Below, in pieces: positions 17,070 to 25,671 of a stretch of 64,000 nucleotides of DNA (its first letter is position 1; every line of letters begins with the position of its first letter). The stretch spans positions 62,001 through 126,000 of the forward strand of contig DATMPC010000028.1 of assembly GCA_035567895.1 (NCBI GenBank), written 5' to 3'. The position numbers and the translations under genes were made by a program. A model generated the notes under the pieces. The model worked only from the letters and a program-made list of their open reading frames with translations. It ran no database searches and was not told the DNA's origin. Source of the stretch: Terriglobales bacterium (lineage in GTDB: Bacteria; Acidobacteriota; Terriglobia; Terriglobales; Acidobacteriaceae).

Positions 17070-17588
17070 ATGACTCGTCTCCCACTCACACCTGGGCAGA
17101 TCACTGAGCTCATCTCCAACGTCGCGTTATTCATCGAGGAGCAGCGCCGGGCGCATGCACCAGCATCGCGACCGCTGAGCAACAGTGAGCGGGCTTCGTT
17201 GGCGGTCCACTTTCCCGGTGACGTGCTTGATCGAGTGCGCCTCGCGCGAGTGAGATACCTACAGAATCCGCCGTTTTATGCTGAACTGGAGCGCATGGGC
17301 TTTCAGAATCTGCCGCAGTTTCGGCGGATGGCGGCGGTTACATTCGTTAATGTAATCGTCGCGCAAGATGAGTTCACTTCCTCGTTGCTCTTCCACGAAC
17401 TCGTTCACGTTGTGCAATACAGGCAACTCGGTGTACAGAAGTTTGCAGAACTATATGTTCGGGGATTTCTTGAAACAGGGGAGTATCTTTCGATTCCACT
17501 CGAGCGAGTGGCATACCACCTGGAAGGACTGTTCCGGCTACGTCCCGACTTAGCGATTGAGGTCGAGAAACAGGCTACCAGCTTCTAG
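17070..17588 (+). CDS. Protein with HExxH metallopeptidase-like motif
   Basis: 172 residues from the ATG at 17070; an in-frame GTG at 16992 would add 26 residues of unconvincing sequence. It holds FHELVHVVQYRQLG (His109-Glu110 to His113), the HExxH zinc signature, in a predicted helix. A third ligand could be a downstream Glu (VRGFLETGEY or LERVAYHLEG), but this is unproven. There is no signal peptide, so it would be cytoplasmic. I cannot assign it to a named family. Confidence 0.6.
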   Translation: MTRLPLTPGQITELISNVALFIEEQRRAHAPASRPLSNSERASLAVHFPGDVLDRVRLARVRYLQNPPFYAELERMGFQNLPQFRRMAAVTFVNVIVAQDEFTSSLLFHELVHVVQYRQLGVQKFAELYVRGFLETGEYLSIPLERVAYHLEGLFRLRPDLAIEVEKQATSF

Positions 17589-17707
17589 TTGAAGGAGAAT
17601 TTTCTCCCAAATTCTTCCTGACCTTGGGTTCTCCTCTGTGACCTTAGTGTTCGCTCTGGGTTGGATTTAAGAAGCTGGTTCCATGAGAAAATAGATTTAC
17701 CCCCGAA

Positions 17708-20131
17708 ATGGCCACTCAATCGCTCCAGACTCCTCCGATTCCTTGTCGAGCCACACCTGAGCTGTTAAAGACGCACGGCATCACTCCTGAAGAATACGAG
17801 CGCATTGTGCAAGCGTTAGGACGCGAGCCATCGATCACCGAGCTGGGTATTTACAGCGTGATGTGGAGCGAGCACTGCTCGTACAAGTCGTCGAAGGTTC
17901 ACCTGAAGCGCCTGCCTACGAGGAGTGACCGCGTCGTGCAGGGCCCGGGAGAGAACGCTGGCATCATCGACATCGGCGACGGCTGGGCTTGCGCCTTCAA
18001 GATCGAATCACACAATCATCCTTCGTACATTGAACCCTTCCAGGGCGCGGCCACTGGCGTCGGTGGGATTCTGCGCGACATTTTCACCATGGGCGCTCGT
18101 CCGCTTGCGGTGATGGACTCTCTGCGCTTTGGACGAATCGTAGAGCGCCGCAAGCCTCGGGGCGACGGCGACGGTGTGCAGGGAACACCTAGCAGCGGAG
18201 ATCAACGGGCAAGCGCCTCGTATTCGCCCGCGCGAAAGCTCAGGAGCTTAGAAGCCAAAAAGCTGATCCACAAGAATCATTCCATTCTCGAAGGCGTAGT
18301 GAGCGGCATTGCGTCGTACGGCAATTGCTTTGGCGTGCCAAATCTGGGCGGCGAGACAAAGTTCGAGGAGTGCTATTTCGGGAATCCGCTCGTAAATGCC
18401 TTCGCGCTTGGTCTCGTGCGTAAGAATGAGATTTTCTACGCCAAGGCTTCTGGCGAGGGGAATCCTGTGATTTACGTCGGCGCCAAGACCGGACGCGATG
18501 GCATCCATGGCGCTACGATGGCCAGCGAGGAGTTCAAGGAAGGATCGGAACAGAAGCGTCCAAATGTTCAGGTCGGAGATCCTTTTTTGGAAAAGCTTCT
18601 GCTCGAAGCCTGTCTTGAGGCCATGCAAACGGGCGCTGTTGTCGGCATTCAGGATATGGGCGCCGCAGGCCTTACTTGCTCTACGTGTGAAATGGGTGCG
18701 CGCGGAGGTGTTGGCATCGAGATCGAGCTGGATCACGTTCCCCAGCGCGAGACGGGAATGACTGCGTACGAGATCATGCTCAGCGAGTCCCAGGAACGCA
18801 TGCTTCTCGTCGCCGAGCGAGGACGTGAGCACGAAGTCTTCCTCGTCTTCGAAAAATGGGGATTGGACGCAGTGACCGTTGGTCGCGTCATAGGCGAGCC
18901 GCGCATGCGTGTGCTCGAGCATGGGAACATCGTGGCGGATATCCCCAACACTTCCCTCACTGACGAGGCTCCAGTGTACCGGCGTCCCATGCAGCCATGG
19001 TCGGCTCCAGTCCCGAAGGACAAGCCCACAGACATTCAGCTTGGCGCGACTTCTGACTTAACCGGCGTCCTCAAGCGTCTGCTTGCCTCCCAGAATATCT
19101 GCTCGAAGCGTTGGGTTCACGAGCAGTACGACAGCATGGTGCAGACCAACACCGTGCAAGGTCCGGGTGGGGATGGTGGCGTGATGCGCATCAAGGATAC
19201 GGGTCGTGGACTTGCGATGTCGCTCGACGGCAATGGCCGCTGGTGCTACTTAAGTCCCAAAGTGGGAGCCATGCACGCCGTAGCCGAAGCCGCGCGCAAA
19301 GTTGCCTGCGCCGGTGGTATACCGGTGGCAGCCACAAATTGCCTGAATTTCGGCAATCCTGAGAAGCCGCACATCATGTGGCAGTTCTCCGAGGTGATCG
19401 ACGGGTTAGCCGAAGCGTGCACTGCGCTTGGCACACCGATTACAGGGGGCAACGTGAGTCTCTACAACGAGACTCTCGGCGAAGGGATTTACCCGACTGC
19501 GGTGCTCGGAGTAGTGGGCATCGTCGAGGACGTTCACCGCACGGCGACGCCGCACTTCCAATCTCCTGGACGCGAAATAATTCTGCTTTGCGGCGCCACA
19601 CCCTCGTATGACGACCGCCAGCTTGGCTCGTCGGAATACGCGAAGGAAATCGTCGGATCGCTGTGGGGGGAACCCCCGGCTCTCGATCTCAATTCTGAAG
19701 CCTCGCTACAAAAGTGTGTGCTCGAGCTGATCGAGAAGGGCCTGGTTGAGTCTGCACACGACTGCTCGGATGGCGGTCTGGCCGTGGCGGTGGCGGAATC
19801 GTGTTTCCGCAACGAAATCGGGGCAGAACTGCATTTACGCGAGACGCCGGATCCGATCGAGATCGCTCTCTTTGGCGAGCAGGCTAGCCGCGTGCTCGTT
19901 TCTTGCGTCCCGGGTGACCGCCAGACCATCCAACAATTAGCGGCTAAACACAACATTCAAGCAGAGTTCCTGGGAAGAACCGGCGGAGAGAAACTTGTGA
20001 TCCGTCGCGGCTCATCCAACGCGGTTTCGGTTTATATGGCCGATATAAAAAATGTATGGGCCCAGGCCCTCGAATGCGCCTTACACTCGGACGTACCCGA
20101 AAAGCTCGTGCCGGAGCTATTGGATAAATAG
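17708..20131 (+). CDS. purL: Phosphoribosylformylglycinamidine synthase subunit PurL
   Basis: Makes FGAM from FGAR, glutamine-derived ammonia and ATP in purine synthesis. The 807 residues place it in the small PurL class that works with PurS and PurQ (not in the window). Motifs include [48 protein letters not shown] and a second AIRS-like half ([21 protein letters not shown]). An insertion of roughly 38 residues (about 147-185, Arg/Gly/Ser rich) interrupts the usual junction between DSLRFG and the [12 protein letters not shown] motif. Its DNA contains CAGGAGCTTAGAAGC, matching a repeat at 23025-23127. PurF follows 32 bases downstream. Confidence 0.96.
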   Translation: MATQSLQTPPIPCRATPELLKTHGITPEEYERIVQALGREPSITELGIYSVMWSEHCSYKSSKVHLKRLPTRSDRVVQGPGENAGIIDIGDGWACAFKIESHNHPSYIEPFQGAATGVGGILRDIFTMGARPLAVMDSLRFGRIVERRKPRGDGDGVQGTPSSGDQRASASYSPARKLRSLEAKKLIHKNHSILEGVVSGIASYGNCFGVPNLGGETKFEECYFGNPLVNAFALGLVRKNEIFYAKASGEGNPVIYVGAKTGRDGIHGATMASEEFKEGSEQKRPNVQVGDPFLEKLLLEACLEAMQTGAVVGIQDMGAAGLTCSTCEMGARGGVGIEIELDHVPQRETGMTAYEIMLSESQERMLLVAERGREHEVFLVFEKWGLDAVTVGRVIGEPRMRVLEHGNIVADIPNTSLTDEAPVYRRPMQPWSAPVPKDKPTDIQLGATSDLTGVLKRLLASQNICSKRWVHEQYDSMVQTNTVQGPGGDGGVMRIKDTGRGLAMSLDGNGRWCYLSPKVGAMHAVAEAARKVACAGGIPVAATNCLNFGNPEKPHIMWQFSEVIDGLAEACTALGTPITGGNVSLYNETLGEGIYPTAVLGVVGIVEDVHRTATPHFQSPGREIILLCGATPSYDDRQLGSSEYAKEIVGSLWGEPPALDLNSEASLQKCVLELIEKGLVESAHDCSDGGLAVAVAESCFRNEIGAELHLRETPDPIEIALFGEQASRVLVSCVPGDRQTIQQLAAKHNIQAEFLGRTGGEKLVIRRGSSNAVSVYMADIKNVWAQALECALHSDVPEKLVPELLDK

Positions 20132-20163
20132 CTCGCAACCGTCACACCCGTGGACACTAGGCT

Positions 20164-21597
20164 ATGTCGATCATCGAAAAATCCGATAAGTTCCACGATG
20201 AATGTGGCGTAATGGCCGTGCACGGTCATGCCGAGGCGTCAAAGCTTGCCTACTTGGGACTTTATGCTCTGCAGCACCGCGGACAGGAATCGGCGGGCAT
20301 AGCCAGCTCCGACCTGGTGCGCCTGCACAACATTAAGGCTATGGGACTCGTTGCCGACATCTTTACCGAAGATGTCCTCGGAAGGTTGCCGGGGTCTCTG
20401 GCGATTGGGCATACACGCTACTCGACAACAGGCGACTCCGCCCTGCTGAACGCCCAGCCGATTCGTGTGGAGTGCAACAAAGGCGCGATCGCTCTGGCCC
20501 ATAATGGAAATCTTGTAAACGCGCAGGTTCTGCGCCGCCAGCTCGAGCAGAATGGATCGATCTTCCAGACCACGAGCGACACCGAAGTTGTCGTACATCT
20601 AATTGCCCAATCCAAAGAGCAAACTCTTCCCGACGCCATCGCCGACGCCCTCAGGCGAATTGAAGGAGCCTTTTCCCTTGTACTCATGACCCGCGACCGC
20701 ATCTTTGCGGCTCGCGATCCGCATGGTTTCCGCCCGCTATCGATGGCTACTTTGCCCAATCCGACCGGCAAGCCCTCGATTGTCTTTGCCTCAGAAACGT
20801 GCGCCTTTGATCTCATTGGAGCTCATTACGAACGCGACGTGAGGCCCGGAGAGTTAGTCGTTGTAGGCAGCGAGGGAGTGCACTCGCGCGTCTTTGCCCC
20901 ACCCCGTGAGCAGTCTAGCTGCATCTTCGAGCACGTGTACTTTTCCCGTCCGGATAGCGTGATCTTTGGCCGTCCAGTGCAGGAAAGTCGTGAGGCATTG
21001 GGGCGTGAGCTAGCCCGTGAAGTTCCCGCAGAAGCCGATCTGGTCGTCCCGGTTCCCGATTCGGGAGTGACCGCTGCGATAGGCTATTCGAATGAGAGCG
21101 GTATTCCGTTCAGTTTCGGCCTGATTCGCAATCACTACGTGGGCCGCACGTTCATCGAACCGGAGCAGCGTGTTCGCGACTTCGGCGTCCGCCTAAAGCT
21201 GAATCCCGTACAGCACCTGCTGAAGGGCAAGCGCGTCGTGCTGATCGATGACTCCATCGTTCGCGGCACTACCAGCCGCAAAATCGTTCGCATGGTGCGC
21301 GATGCGGGGGCGACTGAAGTCCACATGCGAATTTCTTGCCCACCCACGATTTCGCCCTGCTTCTACGGAGTCGACACTCCTTCGAAGAAGCACCTCATTG
21401 CGGCGAACAAGTCTGTGGAGGAGATTCGCGAATATATCGGCGCTGATTCGCTCGCGTATCTCTCGCTTGAAGGCCTCAAGCGTGCCTGCGCTGAGGGCGA
21501 AAACACTAGCTACTGCACCGCTTGTTACACGGGCAAATATCCGACCGACTTTGTAGATGTAGAGGATATTGAGCCGGTGCCGGTCGCCTGGAAGTAA
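20164..21597 (+). CDS. purF: Amidophosphoribosyltransferase PurF
   Basis: Commits PRPP to purine synthesis by transfer of glutamine amide nitrogen. After a short propeptide the N-terminal nucleophile is Cys14 (ECGVMAVHGH). The glutaminase domain shows GLYALQHRGQESAG and the GHTRYST motif. The phosphoribosyltransferase domain has the PRPP loop VVLIDDSIVRGTTS. C-terminal cysteines (SYCTACYTG) with upstream CPPT...CFYG suggest the 4Fe-4S-containing B. subtilis type. The 477-residue length fits. It is probably in an operon with purL. Confidence 0.97.
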   Translation: MSIIEKSDKFHDECGVMAVHGHAEASKLAYLGLYALQHRGQESAGIASSDLVRLHNIKAMGLVADIFTEDVLGRLPGSLAIGHTRYSTTGDSALLNAQPIRVECNKGAIALAHNGNLVNAQVLRRQLEQNGSIFQTTSDTEVVVHLIAQSKEQTLPDAIADALRRIEGAFSLVLMTRDRIFAARDPHGFRPLSMATLPNPTGKPSIVFASETCAFDLIGAHYERDVRPGELVVVGSEGVHSRVFAPPREQSSCIFEHVYFSRPDSVIFGRPVQESREALGRELAREVPAEADLVVPVPDSGVTAAIGYSNESGIPFSFGLIRNHYVGRTFIEPEQRVRDFGVRLKLNPVQHLLKGKRVVLIDDSIVRGTTSRKIVRMVRDAGATEVHMRISCPPTISPCFYGVDTPSKKHLIAANKSVEEIREYIGADSLAYLSLEGLKRACAEGENTSYCTACYTGKYPTDFVDVEDIEPVPVAWK

Positions 21598-21619
21598 TCC
21601 AAGACAACTGTAACGAAGC

Positions 21620-22330
21620 TTAGGCCGCCGGTGCCCCGACTCCACGAGTCGGCGGCTCGATGGCGATTTCCAACTCACGCGCCAAAATAGTCTTGTCACA
21701 CACTGTGACCACTGCCATCTTCGCCTCAGCCAAGGGGAGCGGCGGAATAATCGTCATCGTTCCGAGCAGTGCTGCTAGCCGGTAGTACGCCGCACGACAC
21801 CTGTGCATGAAGTCCACGGGATACTCAGGCTTTCGCTTGTGAGCGGCCTCGGGATCGGCATCCAGCAGATACGCGATATCGGGCAAGGGCGCGATCTTCT
21901 GGATGAGATTAAGAAATGCGAGCGTCATCGGGCGATCGAGCGGCAGGTTCGCCAGTTCGTCGTAGATATAGCGGTCGAGAATTACGACGTCGGCTCCCGA
22001 TTTCAACGCTTTCCGCACTGCCGTGCGAAGGTGTATCGCATCGAGCAGGTAAAGTGCCTGGCGCGCGATGGTCAGATACCATGCACGAACATTCTTGTCG
22101 CGGCGTTTGACCGGTTTATTCGGCGCGCCAACCCCCTTCTCACTGCCATAGACCTTGTGAACAAAACCTTCGCGGTAACGTGTCATCACCACGATGTCGT
22201 CCCAAAAGGTAAGCAGGCGAATCTTCAAGCCGGCTGCAGCCAGACGTTCCTGAAGGTTCTCAATTTGTGTGCTTTTACCCGCACCGTCAAGTCCGGAGAA
22301 GCTAATCAGTAGTGGACGCTTGATACTCAC
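21620..22330 (-). CDS. Thymidylate kinase-like P-loop kinase
   Basis: 236 residues with P-loop FSGLDGAGKSTQ (about 10-21), the DRY-type motif VILDRYIYDELA and a C-terminal ADPEAAHKRKPEYP segment resembling the thymidylate kinase lid. Compared with typical TMK (~205-215 residues) it has a longer region after the first strand (FWDDIVVMTRYREGFVHKVYGSEKG). It may be a divergent TMK or a relative serving the surface-polymer genes upstream. It is convergent with purF, and the PQ-rich gene ends 39 bases upstream on the same strand. Whether it is the cell's essential Tmk cannot be told here. Confidence 0.75.
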   Translation of the reverse strand: MSIKRPLLISFSGLDGAGKSTQIENLQERLAAAGLKIRLLTFWDDIVVMTRYREGFVHKVYGSEKGVGAPNKPVKRRDKNVRAWYLTIARQALYLLDAIHLRTAVRKALKSGADVVILDRYIYDELANLPLDRPMTLAFLNLIQKIAPLPDIAYLLDADPEAAHKRKPEYPVDFMHRCRAAYYRLAALLGTMTIIPPLPLAEAKMAVVTVCDKTILARELEIAIEPPTRGVGAPAA

Positions 22331-22369
22331 GTGGCCCAGATCCCTTACGAAAATTCCTACGAATTACGA

Positions 22370-22948
22370 CTATCGTGCTCCCGGCGGAACGCTGGAAGTG
22401 CCTCGAGTCAGTCCAACTACGGTACCGACTGCCGCGGCGCCGGCCGCCACCAATCCCAGTTTGATTAGCAGCGAGTGAACCTGACGCTGTTTTGCTGGGG
22501 CGATAGCCTCGCCTGCCGGCCGTGAAGCAACACCACCACGAGTCGCACCCTGCTGCGCCGTCGCAGTGCCGAGGGGATTTACCCGTTCCGGCTGAGCTGG
22601 CTGCGGCTTCGGCTGAGCTGTGTTCTCTGTCGATTGCGCCTGCTGACTGCGTTGCACCTCACTGGGAGCATCGGGCGGCACAGTGCTTGTCTCAGAGCGA
22701 CGCGCGCTTGGTACCGGCGCGAGCGGAGCTTGAGCCGGATCGTAACGTGTCCCACCGGCTTGCGGATTTGCAGCAGGCTGGCTCTGTGGGGCATTTGAGT
22801 CCGTAGCCTGCGATGTCTGCTGCTGTTCCGATTGCGAGCTCTGTGGCGCCGCAGGCGCATTTTGAGCTGCGAGATATTGAGGTGCATTGCTCACAAGGAA
22901 GCAGAGAACTACCGCCAGGAAGCGCGGACCAATTTGCTTGAAGAACAT
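22370..22948 (-). CDS. Secreted Pro/Gln-rich protein with C-terminal hydrophobic helix
   Basis: 192 residues. A signal-peptide-like start (about 1-28, FLAVVLCFLVSNAPQYLAAQ) leads into a long low-complexity region rich in Pro, Gln, Ala and Ser (30-150). A hydrophobic Gly/Ala helix follows (LLIKLGLVAAGAAAVGTVVGLT). It is probably an envelope protein anchored or inserted by the C-terminal segment. The family is not recognised. The neighbours on the same strand suggest a role in the surface-polymer locus, but this is inference. Confidence 0.65.
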   Translation of the reverse strand: MFFKQIGPRFLAVVLCFLVSNAPQYLAAQNAPAAPQSSQSEQQQTSQATDSNAPQSQPAANPQAGGTRYDPAQAPLAPVPSARRSETSTVPPDAPSEVQRSQQAQSTENTAQPKPQPAQPERVNPLGTATAQQGATRGGVASRPAGEAIAPAKQRQVHSLLIKLGLVAAGAAAVGTVVGLTRGTSSVPPGAR

Positions 22949-23007
22949 AACAACTCCAGTGGGACTAGGCGCAGATCAGACACTCTGTTTAAAGATGCGT
23001 CATGAGA

Positions 23008-23127
23008 GCTGCAGGTTGGAAGATAGCTTCTAAGCTTCTAAGCTCCTAAGGGCGAGACACGAGGTGGCTTCGTAAATACAAGCGTTTAGGGCTCAGAAGC
23101 TCGGAGGCTTAGGAGCTTAGCAGCTGC
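23008..23127. repeat. AGCTTCTAAGCTCCTAAG inverted repeat
   Basis: Arms at about 23008-23050 and 23091-23127 pair imperfectly and are built from near-tandem AGCTTCTAAGCTCCTAAG words, with GCTGCAG / CAGCTGC at the ends. The right arm ends two bases before the stop codon of the 23129-23863 gene. A 15-base piece of this word also occurs inside the purL insertion. Confidence 0.65.
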
Positions 23128-23128
23128 T

Positions 23129-23863
23129 TCACTTCGCTTGAGCTTTTTCAGTCTTCATCGTTCTCGCAAACGTTGGAGTCGTATTTTCGCCGGTGGCGGA
23201 CAGTGCACGCCCCACATCGGCCTCCTTGTCCACGAGATTAGCGAGTCGATTCTTGATGTAGGTCCACAGTGTCGGGATGTTGGTGTCGTACCAGCAAGAC
23301 TCGTACATGCGAGATGAGAGCCCACAAATCATGCGAAATCCAGTGTGCACGAGCTCAGGAGAGACCAGCATCGCCGCCGCCAATCGATGGTTCCCTTCGA
23401 GGATGGTCAGAGGCAGCTCTTCGTCGACGCCGATCAGCAGTACCGTCGAATTCACCGATTCACACTGCAAGCGATAGCGGAGAAGTTGAATTTTCAGGAA
23501 AGCCGGATCGGTGTGCGCGATTGCGGACTCCCGGATGCGCCTCACGATTTCGCTCAACAGAAAGCTACCATCGGAGACCTTCCGCCAATGGGCGCGCGGA
23601 AATACTCGAATCCGTTTCAGATCCTCGGCGTCGATCGTAGCTTCATGCCAAACCGTGTCTGAGGGGATCTCGCGCCACATGTGTCCGCGCCTCCGATACA
23701 GTAACGCACGGCGAACGGCGTTTTGCGCGTCGTCGGCCAGATCGGGGTTAAGGACCAGATGCTCGAACCCCTCCCGATCTTTGTCATACTCCTTCTGATA
23801 AAACTCGTTTTTCAGAAACTCGGCAATCACTTCTGCGTCTGTAACGCGGCGCTTAAGAATCAT
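23129..23863 (-). CDS. Protein with ParB-like GNHR motif, unknown function
   Basis: 244 residues from ATG 23863, which overlaps the flippase stop (ATGA) and has GGAAGGAG six bases upstream. The middle contains LPLTILEGNHRLAAAML (about 160-176), resembling the box (xxGxHRxxA) of ParB/Srx nucleotide-binding proteins. Other parts, such as VLNPDLADDAQNAVRRALLYRRRGHMW, have no known match to me. No membrane segment is present. Context is the flippase and NDP-sugar-like genes, so it could be a sugar- or polymer-linked enzyme of the ParB/Srx fold rather than a partition protein. Confidence 0.65.
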   Translation of the reverse strand: MILKRRVTDAEVIAEFLKNEFYQKEYDKDREGFEHLVLNPDLADDAQNAVRRALLYRRRGHMWREIPSDTVWHEATIDAEDLKRIRVFPRAHWRKVSDGSFLLSEIVRRIRESAIAHTDPAFLKIQLLRYRLQCESVNSTVLLIGVDEELPLTILEGNHRLAAAMLVSPELVHTGFRMICGLSSRMYESCWYDTNIPTLWTYIKNRLANLVDKEADVGRALSATGENTTPTFARTMKTEKAQAK

Positions 23864-25170
23864 AGGGACTCCTTCCATCGGAGACGGATGATGGAACGCA
23901 AAAATGGGAGTGAAACTAACAACAGCATCAGCGCCATAAGCGCGACCTGCACAACAATCACTTGTCGCAACGTGGAATGGAACATGGAAATCAGGAAGGC
24001 CAGCGCCCCGCTGAACAATAATTGCAGCCAGCCGGTATTCGCGATCTTCCGGGACATTTCGTAGGTCATCAGGACAACGGCAAGGGCGTAAAGGCCGGTG
24101 GCGGCGGCGTACAAGCTCAACAACGGCTCGGCCGAACGGAAGCTTTCGCCAAGGACCAGGTGAATGATGAAACCGGGAAATAGCCCCAGAACTGCAATGA
24201 ATGCCACCGACATCGCCAGCACGATCAGCAGGGGCAGCAGCAGAACGTGTTTTGTGTTCTCATCTTTCCCAGCGGCAGCGCTAATTGGGAACATCGCACT
24301 TACGATGGACCAGGCGGCAAAGTACAGCACTCGCCCAACCAGGGCGACTGCGGCATAGAGTCCTGCCAGTTCCGCCGTGAAGAAGTGCTTCACCAAAATG
24401 ATATCGATGTTATTGATGATTACTTGCCCGATAAAAAAGACGATCGCCTGCATGGCCTCGCGGAAAGACGCAGGAATCACTTCTCCCGATTCGTAACTAA
24501 GCGCGCTCTCAGCCTTTACGCCCGGCAACAGCATCGCGGCAATGATGGACGCCGAAATGGCACCTACTACTCCGATGACTTCGTACCCCAGTGCTACCAG
24601 CAGAACCGCCATCGCCAGCTTGCAGGCAGCCTCAAAAATGTAGTTGCGAGAGAGTGCGCCGAACTCGCACAGGCCTTGCAGATTGCCGCGCTTCACACCG
24701 AGCGGCGTGTAGAAAGCCATCCCAATGGCAAATACGATGAGCAACCGAGGGTCAGACATGCGCAAATAGTCGGCGACTGGCTGTCTTGCCAATGCGAACA
24801 CTAATCCGATTGCGACACCGACAATCCATGCACTCCGCCGCAGATCACGAAAAACTGCAAGCCTCCCGTCTAGCGTGACATTTCGCGCCACGAACTTCGC
24901 GCAGACCATCTGGAATGACAAGCTCACCGACGAGAGCAACATCAGCAAAGTCACCATGGCGGCGACCTGAGCGAACAGCGCTGGTCCCAACAGCCGGGCC
25001 ATGCTGACGTTGAATCCGAAGTTGAGAGCGGCTACGAGTACAGAACCGAGCAACATGACGATGCTGCCGCTCAGCACGCGCGACGACGCTCCTCGCTCGA
25101 TCCAATCGGCGCAGCGGACGCGCCACCCCGCGCGAAGGGGTAGGGAAATTGTGTCGGAACCTGAACTCAT
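23860..25170 (-). CDS. Polysaccharide flippase-like membrane protein (MATE/Wzx superfamily)
   Basis: 436 residues with about 12 membrane helices. The first helix region (SGSIVMLLGSVLVAALNFGFNVSMARLLGP) matches the start of Wzx/O-antigen flippases, and NNIDIILVKHFFTAELAGLYAAVALVGRVLYF is a typical central motif. Such proteins move lipid-linked glycans across the inner membrane. It follows the STAS gene after ~100 bases and overlaps the next gene. A short charged cytoplasmic N-terminus precedes helix 1. Confidence 0.85.
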   Translation of the reverse strand: MSSGSDTISLPLRAGWRVRCADWIERGASSRVLSGSIVMLLGSVLVAALNFGFNVSMARLLGPALFAQVAAMVTLLMLLSSVSLSFQMVCAKFVARNVTLDGRLAVFRDLRRSAWIVGVAIGLVFALARQPVADYLRMSDPRLLIVFAIGMAFYTPLGVKRGNLQGLCEFGALSRNYIFEAACKLAMAVLLVALGYEVIGVVGAISASIIAAMLLPGVKAESALSYESGEVIPASFREAMQAIVFFIGQVIINNIDIILVKHFFTAELAGLYAAVALVGRVLYFAAWSIVSAMFPISAAAGKDENTKHVLLLPLLIVLAMSVAFIAVLGLFPGFIIHLVLGESFRSAEPLLSLYAAATGLYALAVVLMTYEMSRKIANTGWLQLLFSGALAFLISMFHSTLRQVIVVQVALMALMLLLVSLPFLRSIIRLRWKESL

Positions 25171-25272
25171 TACGGAGAGATGCTGACGCCTGTGTTATTC
25201 AGTTCTGTATTGTGGCAGCAGCGTTCGTTGCTGCTGCTTGGATGTCGAAAATGGTCCGAGAGGAGGTCTGGC

Positions 25273-25671
25273 CTAAGCAGCCAGCTGCGTGCTATCTGCC
25301 GCTCTCTTCGGATAAGCCGAAATCGACTGCATCGCATTGGGTAGAAATCCGGAGAAGCTCCGCGCCGCCTCAGTCGAATTCTCATAGACTTCGAACAGGC
25401 GGTCGGTGCGCGTGAGCTCAAGCACCATGCTGGCTTGCCGGGAGAGCGACGCCAACTTCAAGTCACCATCGCGCTTCATTACTTCCGCGACGCACTGCAA
25501 GAGCATTTCTATTCCCGCAGCATCGAGCTGTTTTACTAGCGAGAGATCGAACACGAGCTGCGGACGGTCTGAGGTCAAAAAGGGCTGCACGTCAGCGAAG
25601 AACTTCCTCGCTTCCTGTTGATTTACTTTTTCCGGCATCCTCTTTACGACTACTGGCCTACTGGTTTCCAT
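25273..25671 (-). CDS. STAS-domain protein (anti-sigma antagonist-like) lacking the phospho-Ser
   Basis: 132 residues with one STAS domain (about 10-110). Family features are PQLVFDLSLVKQLDAAGIEMLLQCVAE and LKLASLSRQASMVLELTRTDRLFEVYEN. At the position of the phosphorylated Ser/Thr in classical SpoIIAA-type proteins (D-S/T-x-G) it has Asp-Ala-Ala-Gly, so ordinary kinase switching seems lost. It overlaps the upstream nucleotidyltransferase-like gene by 14 bases and is certainly co-translated. STAS proteins of this sort occur in exopolysaccharide operons, where they may scaffold the machinery. Confidence 0.85.
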   Translation of the reverse strand: METSRPVVVKRMPEKVNQQEARKFFADVQPFLTSDRPQLVFDLSLVKQLDAAGIEMLLQCVAEVMKRDGDLKLASLSRQASMVLELTRTDRLFEVYENSTEAARSFSGFLPNAMQSISAYPKRAADSTQLAA

